From Flavobacteriales bacterium (GTDB lineage: Bacteria; Bacteroidota; Bacteroidia; NS11-12g; UBA9320): 64,000 nucleotides of DNA. Made by a program: the position numbers and the translations under genes. The notes under the pieces are model-generated. The model was not told the DNA's origin, did no database searches, and worked only from the letters and a program-made list of their open reading frames with translations. Location of the stretch: NCBI GenBank assembly GCA_020635355.1, contig JACJZW010000015.1:1-64000 (forward strand). Direction: 5' to 3'. Positions 49,570 to 59,100 of this stretch are shown here, piece after piece (the stretch's first letter is position 1; each line of letters begins with the position of its first letter).

Positions 49570-50042
49570 TGACGTCAATAGCCGTTTTCCCGGGAACATT
49601 TGATCCATACACGAATGGGCATCACGACATCGTGCTGAAAGGATTGCGCATGTTTGATGAGGTCATCATTGCCGTTGGGGTGAATGCCCTAAAAACCACC
49701 ATGTTTCCGTTGGAGAAACGATTGGAATGGATTCAGAATGTTTACGCTGATGAACCTCGGGTTCGGGTGAAACATTACGAAGGCTTAACCATCCGGTTTT
49801 GCGAAAAGATGGGTGCAGGCTTCATTCTACGTGGTCTCAGAACCGTTGGTGATTTTGAATACGAAAAGCAGATTGCCCTCGTAAATTCAGACCAAAACCC
49901 GGACGTTCAAAGTGTTTTTGTGCTAAGTGAACAGAAGTACACCGCCGTGAGCTCTACCGTAATTCGCGATTTGATTCGGAATGGAGGTGCTTATCAACAG
50001 TATTTGCCGAAAGCCGTTTCAGTTCATGAAGAACGGTTCTGA
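49569..50042 (+). CDS. coaD: Phosphopantetheine adenylyltransferase
   Basis: A 157-residue nucleotidyltransferase making dephospho-CoA from ATP and 4'-phosphopantetheine. The family motifs AVFPGTFDPYTNGHHDIV (about 5-22, TxGH), RGLRTVGDFEYEKQIALVN (about 91-109) and SSTVIRDLIRNGG (about 131-143) are intact. Length normal. It begins one base inside the rsmD stop, forming an operon with rsmD and DUF3822. Its last 89 bases overlap the convergent NUDIX gene. Confidence 0.97.
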   Translation: MTSIAVFPGTFDPYTNGHHDIVLKGLRMFDEVIIAVGVNALKTTMFPLEKRLEWIQNVYADEPRVRVKHYEGLTIRFCEKMGAGFILRGLRTVGDFEYEKQIALVNSDQNPDVQSVFVLSEQKYTAVSSTVIRDLIRNGGAYQQYLPKAVSVHEERF

Positions 50043-50613
50043 TGGACGCATAGGTATCCAGTTTCTCGACATTTAATTTCTCAGGTTTTACCCATTTGAT
50101 TCGATCAATATCCTCTTCCAATTGAGGTTTGGCCTCATCAAATTTTTCACTAATCATCGCATACCAGTGGGTGCGTTTCAAACACCACTTCTTTTGATAG
50201 TAAATGTGGTAGGTAGTGGGCAATTCCTGAATGATCCTAAGCTTGTGAACATTGCACTCTTCCTCTACCTCGCGAATGGCTCCCATTTCCGGTAGCTCGC
50301 GTTTGTTAAGCTTGCCTTTTGGTAAATCCCAATTGCCCAGGCGGTGAATGAGTAACAATCTTCCTTTGGTGTTGAATACGCCTCCTCCACCGGCTTCTAC
50401 CATCTTGAAATACCCAAAAAACTCCTGGTAGGCATTAGGCTTGGTGATCAGAATGGTACGCGGCCTTCTCAGCTTCTTCAACCGTTCAAAAAGACCCAGG
50501 GTTTCCTCCAGAGATAAGGTACTTCGCACAGCGTCAGCCTTGCCTTCAAATTCTTCTTTGGGCGCGAAGACAAAGACATGTCTCCGGAAGAATATTTCAT
50601 ACTTTTGTCCCAT
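49954..50613 (-). CDS. NUDIX hydrolase
   Basis: A 219-residue protein. The NUDIX box GKLNKRELPEMGAIREVEEECNV (first G about 119) has the expected spacing, although the final Gly of the motif is Asn. An N-terminal domain of about 75 residues (RHVFVFAPKEEFEG, LEETLGLFERL) precedes it. Substrate unknown. The ATG at 50613 gives MGQKYEIFF and lies within the CATG that also contains the pyrE start; an in-frame start at 50676 would extend into pyrE. A TAATTTG box (minus strand, 50626-50632) is a possible promoter. Its 3' end overlaps coaD by 89 bases. Confidence 0.88.
   Translation of the reverse strand: MGQKYEIFFRRHVFVFAPKEEFEGKADAVRSTLSLEETLGLFERLKKLRRPRTILITKPNAYQEFFGYFKMVEAGGGGVFNTKGRLLLIHRLGNWDLPKGKLNKRELPEMGAIREVEEECNVHKLRIIQELPTTYHIYYQKKWCLKRTHWYAMISEKFDEAKPQLEEDIDRIKWVKPEKLNVEKLDTYASIRTVLHELKRLSANTVDKHLHSESNRELR
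50600..50607 (+). promoter_or_regulatory. -7 box immediately before pyrE
   Basis: TACTTTTG, an exact TAnnTTTG, ends four bases before the pyrE ATG at 50612 and lies in codons 3-5 of the divergent NUDIX gene. Confidence 0.55.
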
Positions 50614-51241
50614 GGATATCGCCTCCAAATTAGCGCAATATTTATTAGAAATAAAAGCCGTGAAGTTACAGCCCAATGCACCATTTACTTGGTCAAGTGG
50701 CTGGAAATCACCTATTTATTGCGACAATAGAATTACTCTATCAAATCCGGAAATTCGATCTTTTATTGCCAAAGCCATGGGCGATCGAATTAAGACGGAA
50801 TTTCCGAACGCCGATGCACTCTGCGGTGTTGCAACTGCGGGAATCGCGGTGGGTGCTCTGGCCGCACACGAACTCAATTTACCTTATGCCTATTGCCGAC
50901 CCAAACCGAAGGAACACGGTATGAAGAATCAACTGGAAGGTGAATTGAATCCTAAAGCTAAAATCGTAGTGGTGGAAGATCTTATTTCTACCGGAGGCAG
51001 CAGTTTGAAGGTGGTTGATTACCTGCGCAACGAAGGATTTAATGTGGTGGGGATGGCATCCATTTTCACCTACGGTTTCGATGTGGCGTCAGAAAATTTC
51101 AGAGAGGCGAATTGTCCTGTTTTCAGTTTGACCAGTTATATGGAAATGCTTCCGTTGGCACAAGCCTCCGGATATATCAATCAGGATGCTTTACCAACCT
51201 TGGAATCGTGGCGAGCTGATCCGGCAAACTGGAATCAATAA
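50612..51241 (+). CDS. pyrE: Orotate phosphoribosyltransferase
   Basis: A 209-residue phosphoribosyltransferase that converts orotate and PRPP to OMP in pyrimidine synthesis. Substrate-contact segments FTWSSGWKSPIYCDNR (about 25-40) and YCRPKPKEHG (about 95-104), and the PRPP-binding VVVEDLISTGGSS (about 118-130), are present. Start ATG 50612, four bases after its -7 box; earlier in-frame codons run antisense through the NUDIX gene. Ends in a stem-loop shared with the convergent ahcY. Confidence 0.96.
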   Translation: MDIASKLAQYLLEIKAVKLQPNAPFTWSSGWKSPIYCDNRITLSNPEIRSFIAKAMGDRIKTEFPNADALCGVATAGIAVGALAAHELNLPYAYCRPKPKEHGMKNQLEGELNPKAKIVVVEDLISTGGSSLKVVDYLRNEGFNVVGMASIFTYGFDVASENFREANCPVFSLTSYMEMLPLAQASGYINQDALPTLESWRADPANWNQ

Positions 51242-51244
51242 AAA

Positions 51245-51266
51245 AAGGGCACCTTCCGATGCCCTT
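51245..51266. terminator. Bidirectional terminator between pyrE and ahcY
   Basis: AAGGGCA pairs with TGCCCTT (loop 8 bases). A run of A precedes it on the plus strand (T-run for ahcY), and a short T-rich tail follows for pyrE. Confidence 0.75.
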
Positions 51267-51287
51267 CCTTTTCAATCTTCTTTTGGA

Positions 51288-52598
51288 TCAATATCGATAC
51301 AGGTCTGACTTGTACGGTCCGTCCTTTTCAACACCAATATAGGCAGCCTGAACTTCATTCAGTTCTTCGAGTTCAACACCGATTTTTTCGAGGTGAAGTC
51401 GAGCCACTTTTTCATCGAGGTGTTTTGGCAAGGTGTACACCTTGTTCTTATACTCGTTGCTGTTCTTCCATAACTCAATCTGAGCTAAAGTTTGATTGGT
51501 GAATGAGTTCGACATAACGAATGATGGGTGACCAGTTGCACAACCAAGGTTTACCAATCGACCTTCCGCCAGTACGATGATTTCATTGCCATTCACATTG
51601 AATACATCCACCTGAGGTTTTACTTCATATCGGGTATTACCATAAGTCTTGTTCAACCACGCCATGTCAATTTCATTATCGAAATGGCCAATGTTACAAA
51701 CGATGGTTTTATCGTTCATCATTTTGAAATGCTCTCCAGTGATGATGTCGCGGTTACCGGTTGCAGTGATTACGATATCAGCACGTGGAATAGCCGTTGA
51801 CATCTTCTTAACCTCAAAACCATCCATGGCAGCCTGAAGGGCACAAATTGGATCGATTTCAGTTACAATAACCCGAGCCCCAGCACCACGCAAAGATTGA
51901 GCAGTTCCCTTTCCAACATCTCCGTAACCGGCAACAACGGCAACTTTACCGGCCATCATTACATCCGTGGCCCGTCGAATGGCATCAACCGCTGATTCCC
52001 TACAACCGTATTTATTGTCGAATTTCGACTTGGTAACAGAATCGTTAATGTTGATCGCAGGAACAGGAAGAGTTCCGTTTTTCACTCGATCATACAACCG
52101 AAGAACCCCGGTAGTAGTCTCCTCGGAGATACCGCGAATTTCCTTAACCAGTTCTGGAAAACGATCTAAAACCATATTGGTCAGATCACCTCCGTCATCC
52201 AAAATCATATTCAAAGGCTTTCCATCCTCAAACGCTGTCAAGGTTTGCTCGATACACCAGTCAAATTCCGTTTCGTTCATTCCTTTCCATGCAAACACAG
52301 GAACGCCGGTTGCCGCAATGGCAGCTGCCGCGTGATCCTGAGTAGAAAAAATGTTACAGGAAGACCAAGTCACCTCTGCTCCCAGTGCCGTTAATGTTTC
52401 AATCAAAACGGCGGTTTGAATGGTCATGTGCAGACATCCAGCGATGCGAGCACCGGCCAATGGCTTGGACGCGCCGTATTCCTCACGAAGTGCCATCAAA
52501 CCCGGCATCTCAGCCTCGGCTAAACGGATTTCCTTTCGGCCCCAATCGGCCAAATTGATGTCTTTAACTTTGTAATTAGTGGTTGCCACTGTAGTCAT
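51288..52598 (-). CDS. ahcY: Adenosylhomocysteinase
   Basis: A 436-residue NAD-dependent enzyme that splits S-adenosylhomocysteine to adenosine and homocysteine, clearing product inhibition of methyltransferases. LHMTIQTAVLIETL (about 55-68), the NAD-binding GYGDVGKGTAQSLRGAGARV (about 218-237), and the C-terminal LDEKVARLHLEKIG and GPYKSDLYRY match the family, including the terminal Lys-Ser-x-x-Tyr-Arg-Tyr. Its promoter box lies at 52618. Confidence 0.97.
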   Translation of the reverse strand: MTTVATTNYKVKDINLADWGRKEIRLAEAEMPGLMALREEYGASKPLAGARIAGCLHMTIQTAVLIETLTALGAEVTWSSCNIFSTQDHAAAAIAATGVPVFAWKGMNETEFDWCIEQTLTAFEDGKPLNMILDDGGDLTNMVLDRFPELVKEIRGISEETTTGVLRLYDRVKNGTLPVPAININDSVTKSKFDNKYGCRESAVDAIRRATDVMMAGKVAVVAGYGDVGKGTAQSLRGAGARVIVTEIDPICALQAAMDGFEVKKMSTAIPRADIVITATGNRDIITGEHFKMMNDKTIVCNIGHFDNEIDMAWLNKTYGNTRYEVKPQVDVFNVNGNEIIVLAEGRLVNLGCATGHPSFVMSNSFTNQTLAQIELWKNSNEYKNKVYTLPKHLDEKVARLHLEKIGVELEELNEVQAAYIGVEKDGPYKSDLYRY

Positions 52599-52617
52599 AT
52601 GTTCCTAAAATTTGGTG

Positions 52618-52625
52618 CAAAGGTA
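52618..52625 (-). promoter_or_regulatory. -7 box for ahcY
   Basis: CAAAGGTA reads TACCTTTG on the minus strand; it predicts a leader of about 16 bases before the ATG at 52598. Confidence 0.6.
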
Positions 52626-52713
52626 CCTTTTACCCTTTGCATAGTAAAACTAATAAGGGGGCCATTTGTTCTCACTTGAGTAATATTTAACTTCGCCCAC
52701 AAATTTTTTTACC

Positions 52714-53127
52714 ATGTATCCCGAAGAATTAGTACGCCCGATGAGGGCACAATTAACAGATCATGGATTCACTGAATTGAAAACATCAGAAGAAGTGGAT
52801 CAGGTCTTCGATAATCAACAAGGCACCATGCTCTTAGTTGTTAACTCGGTTTGCGGTTGTGCCGCAGGATCAGCCAGACCAGGTGTTCTGTTGTCCCTCA
52901 CCGGCTCCAAAAAGCCGGAGAAACTCACCACCGTATTTGCCGGTCAGGATGCCGAAGCAACCAACAAGGCACGTGCGAACATGCTTCCCTATCCTCCCTC
53001 ATCCCCTTCCATTGGTTTGTTTAAGGACGGCGAATTGGTGCACATGATTGAACGCCATCACATCGAAGGCCGGTCGGCTGAGATGATCGCAGCCAACCTT
53101 CAACAAGCTTACGAAGCATTCTGCTAG
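52714..53127 (+). CDS. BrxA/BrxB family bacilliredoxin
   Basis: A 137-residue thioredoxin-fold protein with the bacilliredoxin CGC motif (VNSVCGCAAG, about 45-54) and terminal Cys. Family members (YphP/YqiW) debacillithiolate proteins in Firmicutes; Bacteroidota also make bacillithiol-type thiols in some lineages. The N-terminus MYPEELVRPMRAQL is characteristic. Role: reversal of protein S-thiolation. A strong palindromic terminator follows. Confidence 0.93.
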   Translation: MYPEELVRPMRAQLTDHGFTELKTSEEVDQVFDNQQGTMLLVVNSVCGCAAGSARPGVLLSLTGSKKPEKLTTVFAGQDAEATNKARANMLPYPPSSPSIGLFKDGELVHMIERHHIEGRSAEMIAANLQQAYEAFC

Positions 53128-53154
53128 TTTGATTCTGTAAAACGCTCGAACAAT

Positions 53155-53188
53155 AAAAAAGGCGATTGGAATTCCAATCGCCTTTTTT
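53155..53188. terminator. Bidirectional terminator between bacilliredoxin and gldJ
   Basis: AAAAAAGGCGATTGGAATTCCAATCGCCTTTTTT is a perfect palindrome: A-run, 11-pair stem, T-run, so it can end both convergent genes. Confidence 0.9.
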
Positions 53189-53205
53189 CATTTAAGCATT
53201 TAAGA

Positions 53206-54642
53206 TCAAGGTGCGCCTACACGGTGCATGGCACATCGGAACCCAAGTGTGGATAGCGATTGCTCTTCATCGAGGTACCGACGAGTTCCTGGTGACATCC
53301 AGTAGGCTCGATCATTCCATGATGCACCCTTATATACGTGTGCTTGATTGTTCACCAATGAGGTAACACCAAATTCGTATTGCTGCTCACCTCCGTTGTA
53401 ATACTCCTCGTCCAGGTAACCAATGTTATCAGACTTTTTGTAGTTACGACGGTTCACATTGTCTCGCTCTTCAACAGGCACATACACAATACGTCCCAAG
53501 CTGTCCTTGTAATCGATGATTCCGTCTTCATCCAATTTTTTCTTATTGAACTCATTTCCACGGTATGGGTTGAAATCAGTCTCGTCCTCAAAAGACAGGA
53601 CACGATATACGTCCATCACCCACTCGCTCACGTTACCGGACATATTATACAATCCGTAATCGTTTGGCCAGTACGCTTTTACCTCTGTGGTAATTAAAGC
53701 GCCATCATTCAACCAGGATGCAATACCACCTTGGTCACCTTTGCCTCGTTTGAAGTTGGCATTGATGAGTCCACGATCACGCTCGGAACCTCCATGGTGA
53801 CGAACTGTTAATCCGCCCCAGGCATAAATTTTCTTGTTGTTGGTATTCTCGTACTGAGATGCTCCAATGTTAGCCAATGCAGCATATTCCCATTCGGCTT
53901 CTGTTGGTAACCGATAATCCGGCAGGAAGATTCCATCCTCCATACGAACGTTACGAGTACCTTTTTTAACCATGATATCCTTCACAAGATGTTTTCCATC
54001 TGCTCCTTGATATTGACCAGCGAGATAGGCTCCTTGGTTGAAGTTCTCCTCGTTCATCTGATCGATGTTTGGCTCCAGAATACCTTCGCGAATCAAAATC
54101 ATTTCATTTACACGATCACTTCGCCAGGCAGCGTAGGCAGTTGCTTGCAACCAGTTAACCCCAACAACAGGATAATTCTTGTATGCGGGGTGACGGAGAT
54201 AGTACTCTACATACGGTTCGTTGTATGCCAGTTTGTTTCTCCAGCAATTGGTATCCGGCAACGCCGTTTCCCATACTTCCGGATAATCTACGTAAACGCG
54301 TCGTAACCAATGCAGATATTCGAGGTAGTTCAGGTTACTGATCTCACACTCATCCATATAAAATGAGTGTACTGAAACCTTACGCTCCACATTGTCATGC
54401 TCATAGAGGACGTCATGCTCGGATGATCCCATGGTGAAAGCACCACCCTTTACATAGACCAATCCGGGACCTGTTTCCTGTCCGGCATAATCATACGTTT
54501 CAAATCCTCCCCACTTGGCATCGTTATAATTCCATCCGGTAACGGCTGACTTCTCCTTCTTACAAGAAGAAAAGAACACCGTACTGGTGATGGCCAATAA
54601 GACGATGGATAGTTTCCTGTTCATCATATTTCTTGAGGTCAT
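53206..54642 (-). CDS. gldJ: Gliding motility/T9SS lipoprotein GldJ
   Basis: A 478-residue lipoprotein (lipobox FFSSC, about 26) with an SUMF1/FGE-sulfatase-like fold, as in GldJ and GldK. The opening TGWNYNDAKWGGFE and GQETGPGLVYVKGGAFTMG, then ALPDTNCWRNKLAYNEPYVEYYLRHPAY, VGVNWLQATAYAAWR, and YRLPTEAEWEYAAL are GldJ-like. GldJ is required for gliding and stabilises the outer-membrane T9SS ring component GldK. It lies next to porP and porU, as in other Flavobacteriia. Convergent with the bacilliredoxin gene. Confidence 0.9.
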   Translation of the reverse strand: MTSRNMMNRKLSIVLLAITSTVFFSSCKKEKSAVTGWNYNDAKWGGFETYDYAGQETGPGLVYVKGGAFTMGSSEHDVLYEHDNVERKVSVHSFYMDECEISNLNYLEYLHWLRRVYVDYPEVWETALPDTNCWRNKLAYNEPYVEYYLRHPAYKNYPVVGVNWLQATAYAAWRSDRVNEMILIREGILEPNIDQMNEENFNQGAYLAGQYQGADGKHLVKDIMVKKGTRNVRMEDGIFLPDYRLPTEAEWEYAALANIGASQYENTNNKKIYAWGGLTVRHHGGSERDRGLINANFKRGKGDQGGIASWLNDGALITTEVKAYWPNDYGLYNMSGNVSEWVMDVYRVLSFEDETDFNPYRGNEFNKKKLDEDGIIDYKDSLGRIVYVPVEERDNVNRRNYKKSDNIGYLDEEYYNGGEQQYEFGVTSLVNNQAHVYKGASWNDRAYWMSPGTRRYLDEEQSLSTLGFRCAMHRVGAP

Positions 54643-54747
54643 TTTTGTAAGAACTTACAAGTTTACACTTTTATTGCCTAAAATTCAGATTGTCGGAAGA
54701 ATTTTAATCGGCTGATAATTACTTGTTCAACGCTGAGAAAGAGCGCC

Positions 54748-54951
54748 TTAGTATGAATGGCCTGCGCTAGCTAGATCCGCGGTTGCCAGTAGTCTTGTCA
54801 GGCCAACACCAGCCAAGGCCGGATTAATAGTAGCCGGTTGTTGAATCGAATAATGCTGGATCGATTCAGACTCCTGTGCCCAGCTGCCCAATCCACTAAA
54901 CAAAATCAGCAGCCCGAGAGCTGCTGATCGTATTGACTTAACTGAGTTCAC
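54748..54951 (-). pseudogene. PorP/SprF-like N-terminal fragment
   Basis: A 67-residue frame with a signal peptide (about residues 8-26, ending SWAQ) followed by ESIQHYSIQQPATINPALAG. In full PorP/SprF proteins the mature start reads Q..F.QY......NPA.AG, as in the neighbouring porP (FSQFYATPVYTNPAMAG). Here the frame stops after 41 mature residues, whereas family members have about 300. No barrel remains downstream before gldJ. It may be a truncated duplicate or a short expressed secreted peptide. Confidence 0.6.
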
Positions 54952-54991
54952 AGTGGAAATTTCATGGAGTTACTGGTGGTTCGATCTCGGA

Positions 54992-55987
54992 TCAAAAATC
55001 CGGACAATGCAACACCCGGTACTTTTTCGTTGGTTTGCGGGCACACCATTCAATGGCAGCACTCACTTCGTGTGATCCCGGAGCTGCGGCTCGTTTTGAA
55101 TCAACGGTCAAATCATAGCTATATCCAAACTTAAACTTGTCTTTGCGGAAACCAACCAATAACATCAAGGCATCAGAGTTTCGGTATTCACCAAAGGTTT
55201 GTCGGAACCAAAGACCTGATACCAATGGCCCGCGATTCAAGTAGAACCCGAGATTCAGCTGTGTAAATTTCGCCTGCAGCATAAAAAGTGCGTTGGGAGA
55301 AAAGGTAGAATTAGGGTTTTTTCGACGATCCAGTGGAATCACGGATCCGGTATGAATGGTGTACCTGCGGGGCAGTTTGGCCTCAGGATCACCATAAAAA
55401 CTTTGAACCGGCTCAATCAAATTGTGAACGGCAACACCGGCGTAGAATCCTTTGGTGTAGGCCAAAAAGCCCGTGCTGAAGTTTGGTGTGGTAATCTTGT
55501 TATTTACGATGGGTTCATTTGTAGCTTTTACAAATCCACGCGTGGCGTCAATCTGATCTTCAAAACGAAGTTTGGAAAAATCAAGTCCTCGTTGAATAAC
55601 CTGTCCTTCCAAACCGAATCGCATCCAGAACTTCTTAGTCACTTCCAACTGGTACGAATAAATGGCGCTCACCTGTTGTGTGGTGAGGAGTCCTTCACCC
55701 GCCACATCGCGCAGCGCCAAAAGACCCAAACCACCTTTAACCTTATCAAAATGTTGGTCAAAGGAAAAGGCTGTGGTCACAAACGTACCCGGCAAACTTG
55801 GCCACTGGTTACGATAATTAATAACCGCACGTCCACCACCATTGCATTGACCGGTTCCGGCCATGGCGGGGTTTGTGTAAACTGGAGTCGCATAAAATTG
55901 CGAGAACTCAGGATCCTGAGCGAAGGCTTCACCGCTTACGAAGGCTAAGGCCAGCAACAGCGCAGTATTGCGCATCATTTTCACCAT
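54992..55987 (-). CDS. PorP/SprF family T9SS outer-membrane protein
   Basis: A 331-residue barrel. Signal peptide to about residue 24 (GEAFAQ), then the family hallmark DPEFSQFYATPVYTNPAMAG, GGLGLLALRD and barrel strands (FSTGFLAYTKGFYAGVAVHNL, FKFGYSYDLTVDSK, HEVSAAIEWC). PorP/SprF proteins anchor type-B-CTD cargo such as SprB-like adhesins. Unlike many SprF genes it has a cysteine-bearing C-terminal tail. ATGs at 56005 and 55978 are alternatives; 55987 keeps a compact signal peptide. Transcribed away from porU. Confidence 0.88.
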   Translation of the reverse strand: MVKMMRNTALLLALAFVSGEAFAQDPEFSQFYATPVYTNPAMAGTGQCNGGGRAVINYRNQWPSLPGTFVTTAFSFDQHFDKVKGGLGLLALRDVAGEGLLTTQQVSAIYSYQLEVTKKFWMRFGLEGQVIQRGLDFSKLRFEDQIDATRGFVKATNEPIVNNKITTPNFSTGFLAYTKGFYAGVAVHNLIEPVQSFYGDPEAKLPRRYTIHTGSVIPLDRRKNPNSTFSPNALFMLQAKFTQLNLGFYLNRGPLVSGLWFRQTFGEYRNSDALMLLVGFRKDKFKFGYSYDLTVDSKRAAAPGSHEVSAAIEWCARKPTKKYRVLHCPDF

Positions 55988-56193
55988 CTTAAAATTGCTG
56001 ATCATGTGTTGATTTTGTTGGTATTCATTGTAACTGACACACAAGTGTTCAGAAACGCTGCAAATAATCTTGTAAAGTTAGCAAGATTTGAACAGGGCGA
56101 CAAAAATATTACTCAAATTAAACAATATTTGACCTGCATTATTGTTGTAAACCGTACAATAATTGTGATCGTAAAACCCAATTGAATTTAGTT

Positions 56194-59100
56194 ATGAAGC
56201 GACTGATTTTCACGCTTTTCACGATAATCTTCGCTCTCTCTCCTCTTGTACGGGCCCAAACAGACTCCCATCGGATTGAGTGGAATGCATCAACTGAGAA
56301 CCCAGAATCATCCCGATTCAAATTTGCCGGAACCGTTATGGTGAACAACAAAGCCATCCCGGTATTTTTCCTCCATCGGCAATCATCGATGGTACATACC
56401 TATACCCTCCAAAATGTTGTTTCCACCCCGGTTCAGCTCCCCCGGGATTACGACTTGGCGATCCGTAAAGCACTGGATGAGCCAATAACCGTCTACCGCA
56501 CCAGAGAAGGTGGGCAACACTTTGAAAACATCGAGGTAATTCCATTTCGAATCAACCCGATGACCAATGGCTTAGAGCGCATGGCTTCGTTTGATTTGAA
56601 GGTTGTCTCGTCTCAAGCCAATCCTACCCGAAGTGCGTTGGGAAAACGAAGCAACTTCTCTACCAGCAGCGTCCTAGCGAATGGCGTTTGGAGGAAGTTC
56701 AAGATTGCAAAAGAAGGCATCTATCGTTTGGACGTTTCGGCGCTAAAAAGTGCCAACGTTGATCCCAAGGATATTGATGCTTCCACCTTCAGGATTTATG
56801 GAAATCCGGGGGGCTTACTCCCTGAGCCCAATGACCTTACCAGACCAGACGATCTGCAGGAATTGACCATTGAGGTGGTGGACGAAAACAAGAACAATCG
56901 TTTGGATGGAAATGACCACATCCTCTTCTATGCCGAGCATGCTAACCGTTGGTTGTATAATGACAGTGAAGCCGACTATCTATGGGAACAAAATGTGTAT
57001 GAGAACAACAACTTTGTGTTCTTAACCCATTCTCAGGGAACCGGAAAGAGATTGGCCGTCCGAAACCATGGTCAAGGTTCACCCTCAGACACCACCATTA
57101 GCGGCTATCGCAAACGCATTCATCATGAGGTAGATGCCGAAAACTTCATCACGTCCGGCCGGGATTGGTGGGGAGAATCATTCAAAAATCAAAATCAAAG
57201 AACATTCGGTCATACGATTAGTGACGTCCGTACCGATGAGAACATCATTCTCCGTTCACGGTTTGGTGTACGCTCCATACAAGCAAACTCCTCCTATAAC
57301 CTTAAGCTGAATGGATCAACTGTTGATGCATTCAATTTTTCCGGGGTATCGGGTGATTATGACGCCAACTTCATGACGAATCCAAGATTCATCGAAAAGA
57401 GTCTTCCTATTTCATCCGGCTCTATCAATCTGTCATACACCTTCATTTCAGGTTCTTCCGGGTCCGATGCCTGGCTTGATTACTATGACTTGAGTGTGCC
57501 TGCCGACTTACATTTTTCAAACGGTCAGTTCCCGATCTACCTGCCAAAAGTATCCCGGCATCCGAACGTTAAGTTAGCAATGACGGGTGATTTCCGATTA
57601 TGGGATGTTACAGATTACCAGTACACTTCAGACCAACTCACCTTTGAGGAGAATGGAAATCAAGTTGCCATTTTTGCCACCGGCTCCGTTCCCAGACATC
57701 TGATCGCCTTTACACCAGGTACGACCATGGTTCCTGAATTTGTTGGCACCGTTGAAAATCAAAATCTTCATGCCTTGATGGACTTGGATTATGCCATCAT
57801 TGCCCCTTCTAATTTCAAAAGTCAAGCCAATGAATTAGCTTCATTCCACAGGGACTATTACCACTATTCCGTCGAGGTCATTTCGCTTAACCAGATCTAT
57901 AATGAATTTGGAGGCGGTAAGGCCGATGCTACCGCCATTCGGGACTTTCTGAGAATGTTGTACGAACGCGGTCAAACGGGTTCTAAACCCTTCCGATTTG
58001 CCTTGCTCTTTGGAGATGGATCCTATGACTACAAGGATCGAATTGACAACAATACCAATTTCATCCCAACCTTTCAGAGCCGGGAATCCATTTCCCCAAG
58101 CTATTCCTATGGTTCGGACGATTACTTTGGTATGCTGGACGCCGATGAGGGTTATTTTGACGTGCTTTCTGCTAAAGAAGGTTTGGATATTGGTGTGGGT
58201 CGAATTCCATGTCGGACGACAGAACAAGCGCAAACCATCGTCAACAAAATCAAGCGGTACCATGAAACCACCACATTTGGTGAATGGCGTATTCGTCAAA
58301 CATATGTTGCCGACGACGAGGATAACAACACCCACTTCCGAGATTCCGAAAAAGTATCCGGTTATGTGGATGCTCAAAACCGGATGTACAATCTTCAGAA
58401 AATCTACATAGATGCTTTTGAACAGCAATCCTTCGGTTCCGGTCAAAAATATCCAGATGTAAATGTGGCTATTGACCGAAGCTTTGACCGGGGTCATGTA
58501 ATCTTTAACTACCTGGGCCACGGAGGTCCTAGTGGTATGGCGCATGAACGTATTGTCACACGCGATCAAATCCGAAATTGGAGTAACATCGACAAATTGC
58601 CGGTCATTATCACCGCTACATGTGAACTAACTCGCTACGACGACCCCTCACAAGATTCACCGGGAGAGCTGGCCCTCTTCAACGATCACGGCGGTGCTGT
58701 TGGGCTAATTACTACCACGAGGCTTGTCTTCATCAATTTAAACCGCGATCTCAATGAACAGGTTCAGAACCAAAATATGTTTGATCTGGACAATGGATTT
58801 CCAACGCTTGGTGACGTGTTCATGAAAGCCAAGAACAATTCACAAAAAAATGTGAATCAACGCAACTTCTCCTTGATTGGAGATCCGGGAATGCAACTCG
58901 CATATCCTAAGTTGAACGTAGTGACCATGTCCATTAATGATTCGATTATTGGAGTGAACGCCCTGGATACGTTTAGGGCCTTTTCCAAAGTAAAGGTTAC
59001 CGGAGAAATACACACCGCCAATGGACAACTTGCGTCTGATTTCAATGGTGTAGTATTTCCAACCATGTTTGACAAGTATTTAAAGTATAGCACTTTAGGG

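Noticed and set aside
57841..58569. Long antisense open frame (242 codons) inside porU
   Set aside because: The opposite strand is a well-supported PorU catalytic region; the antisense product has no recognisable domain.
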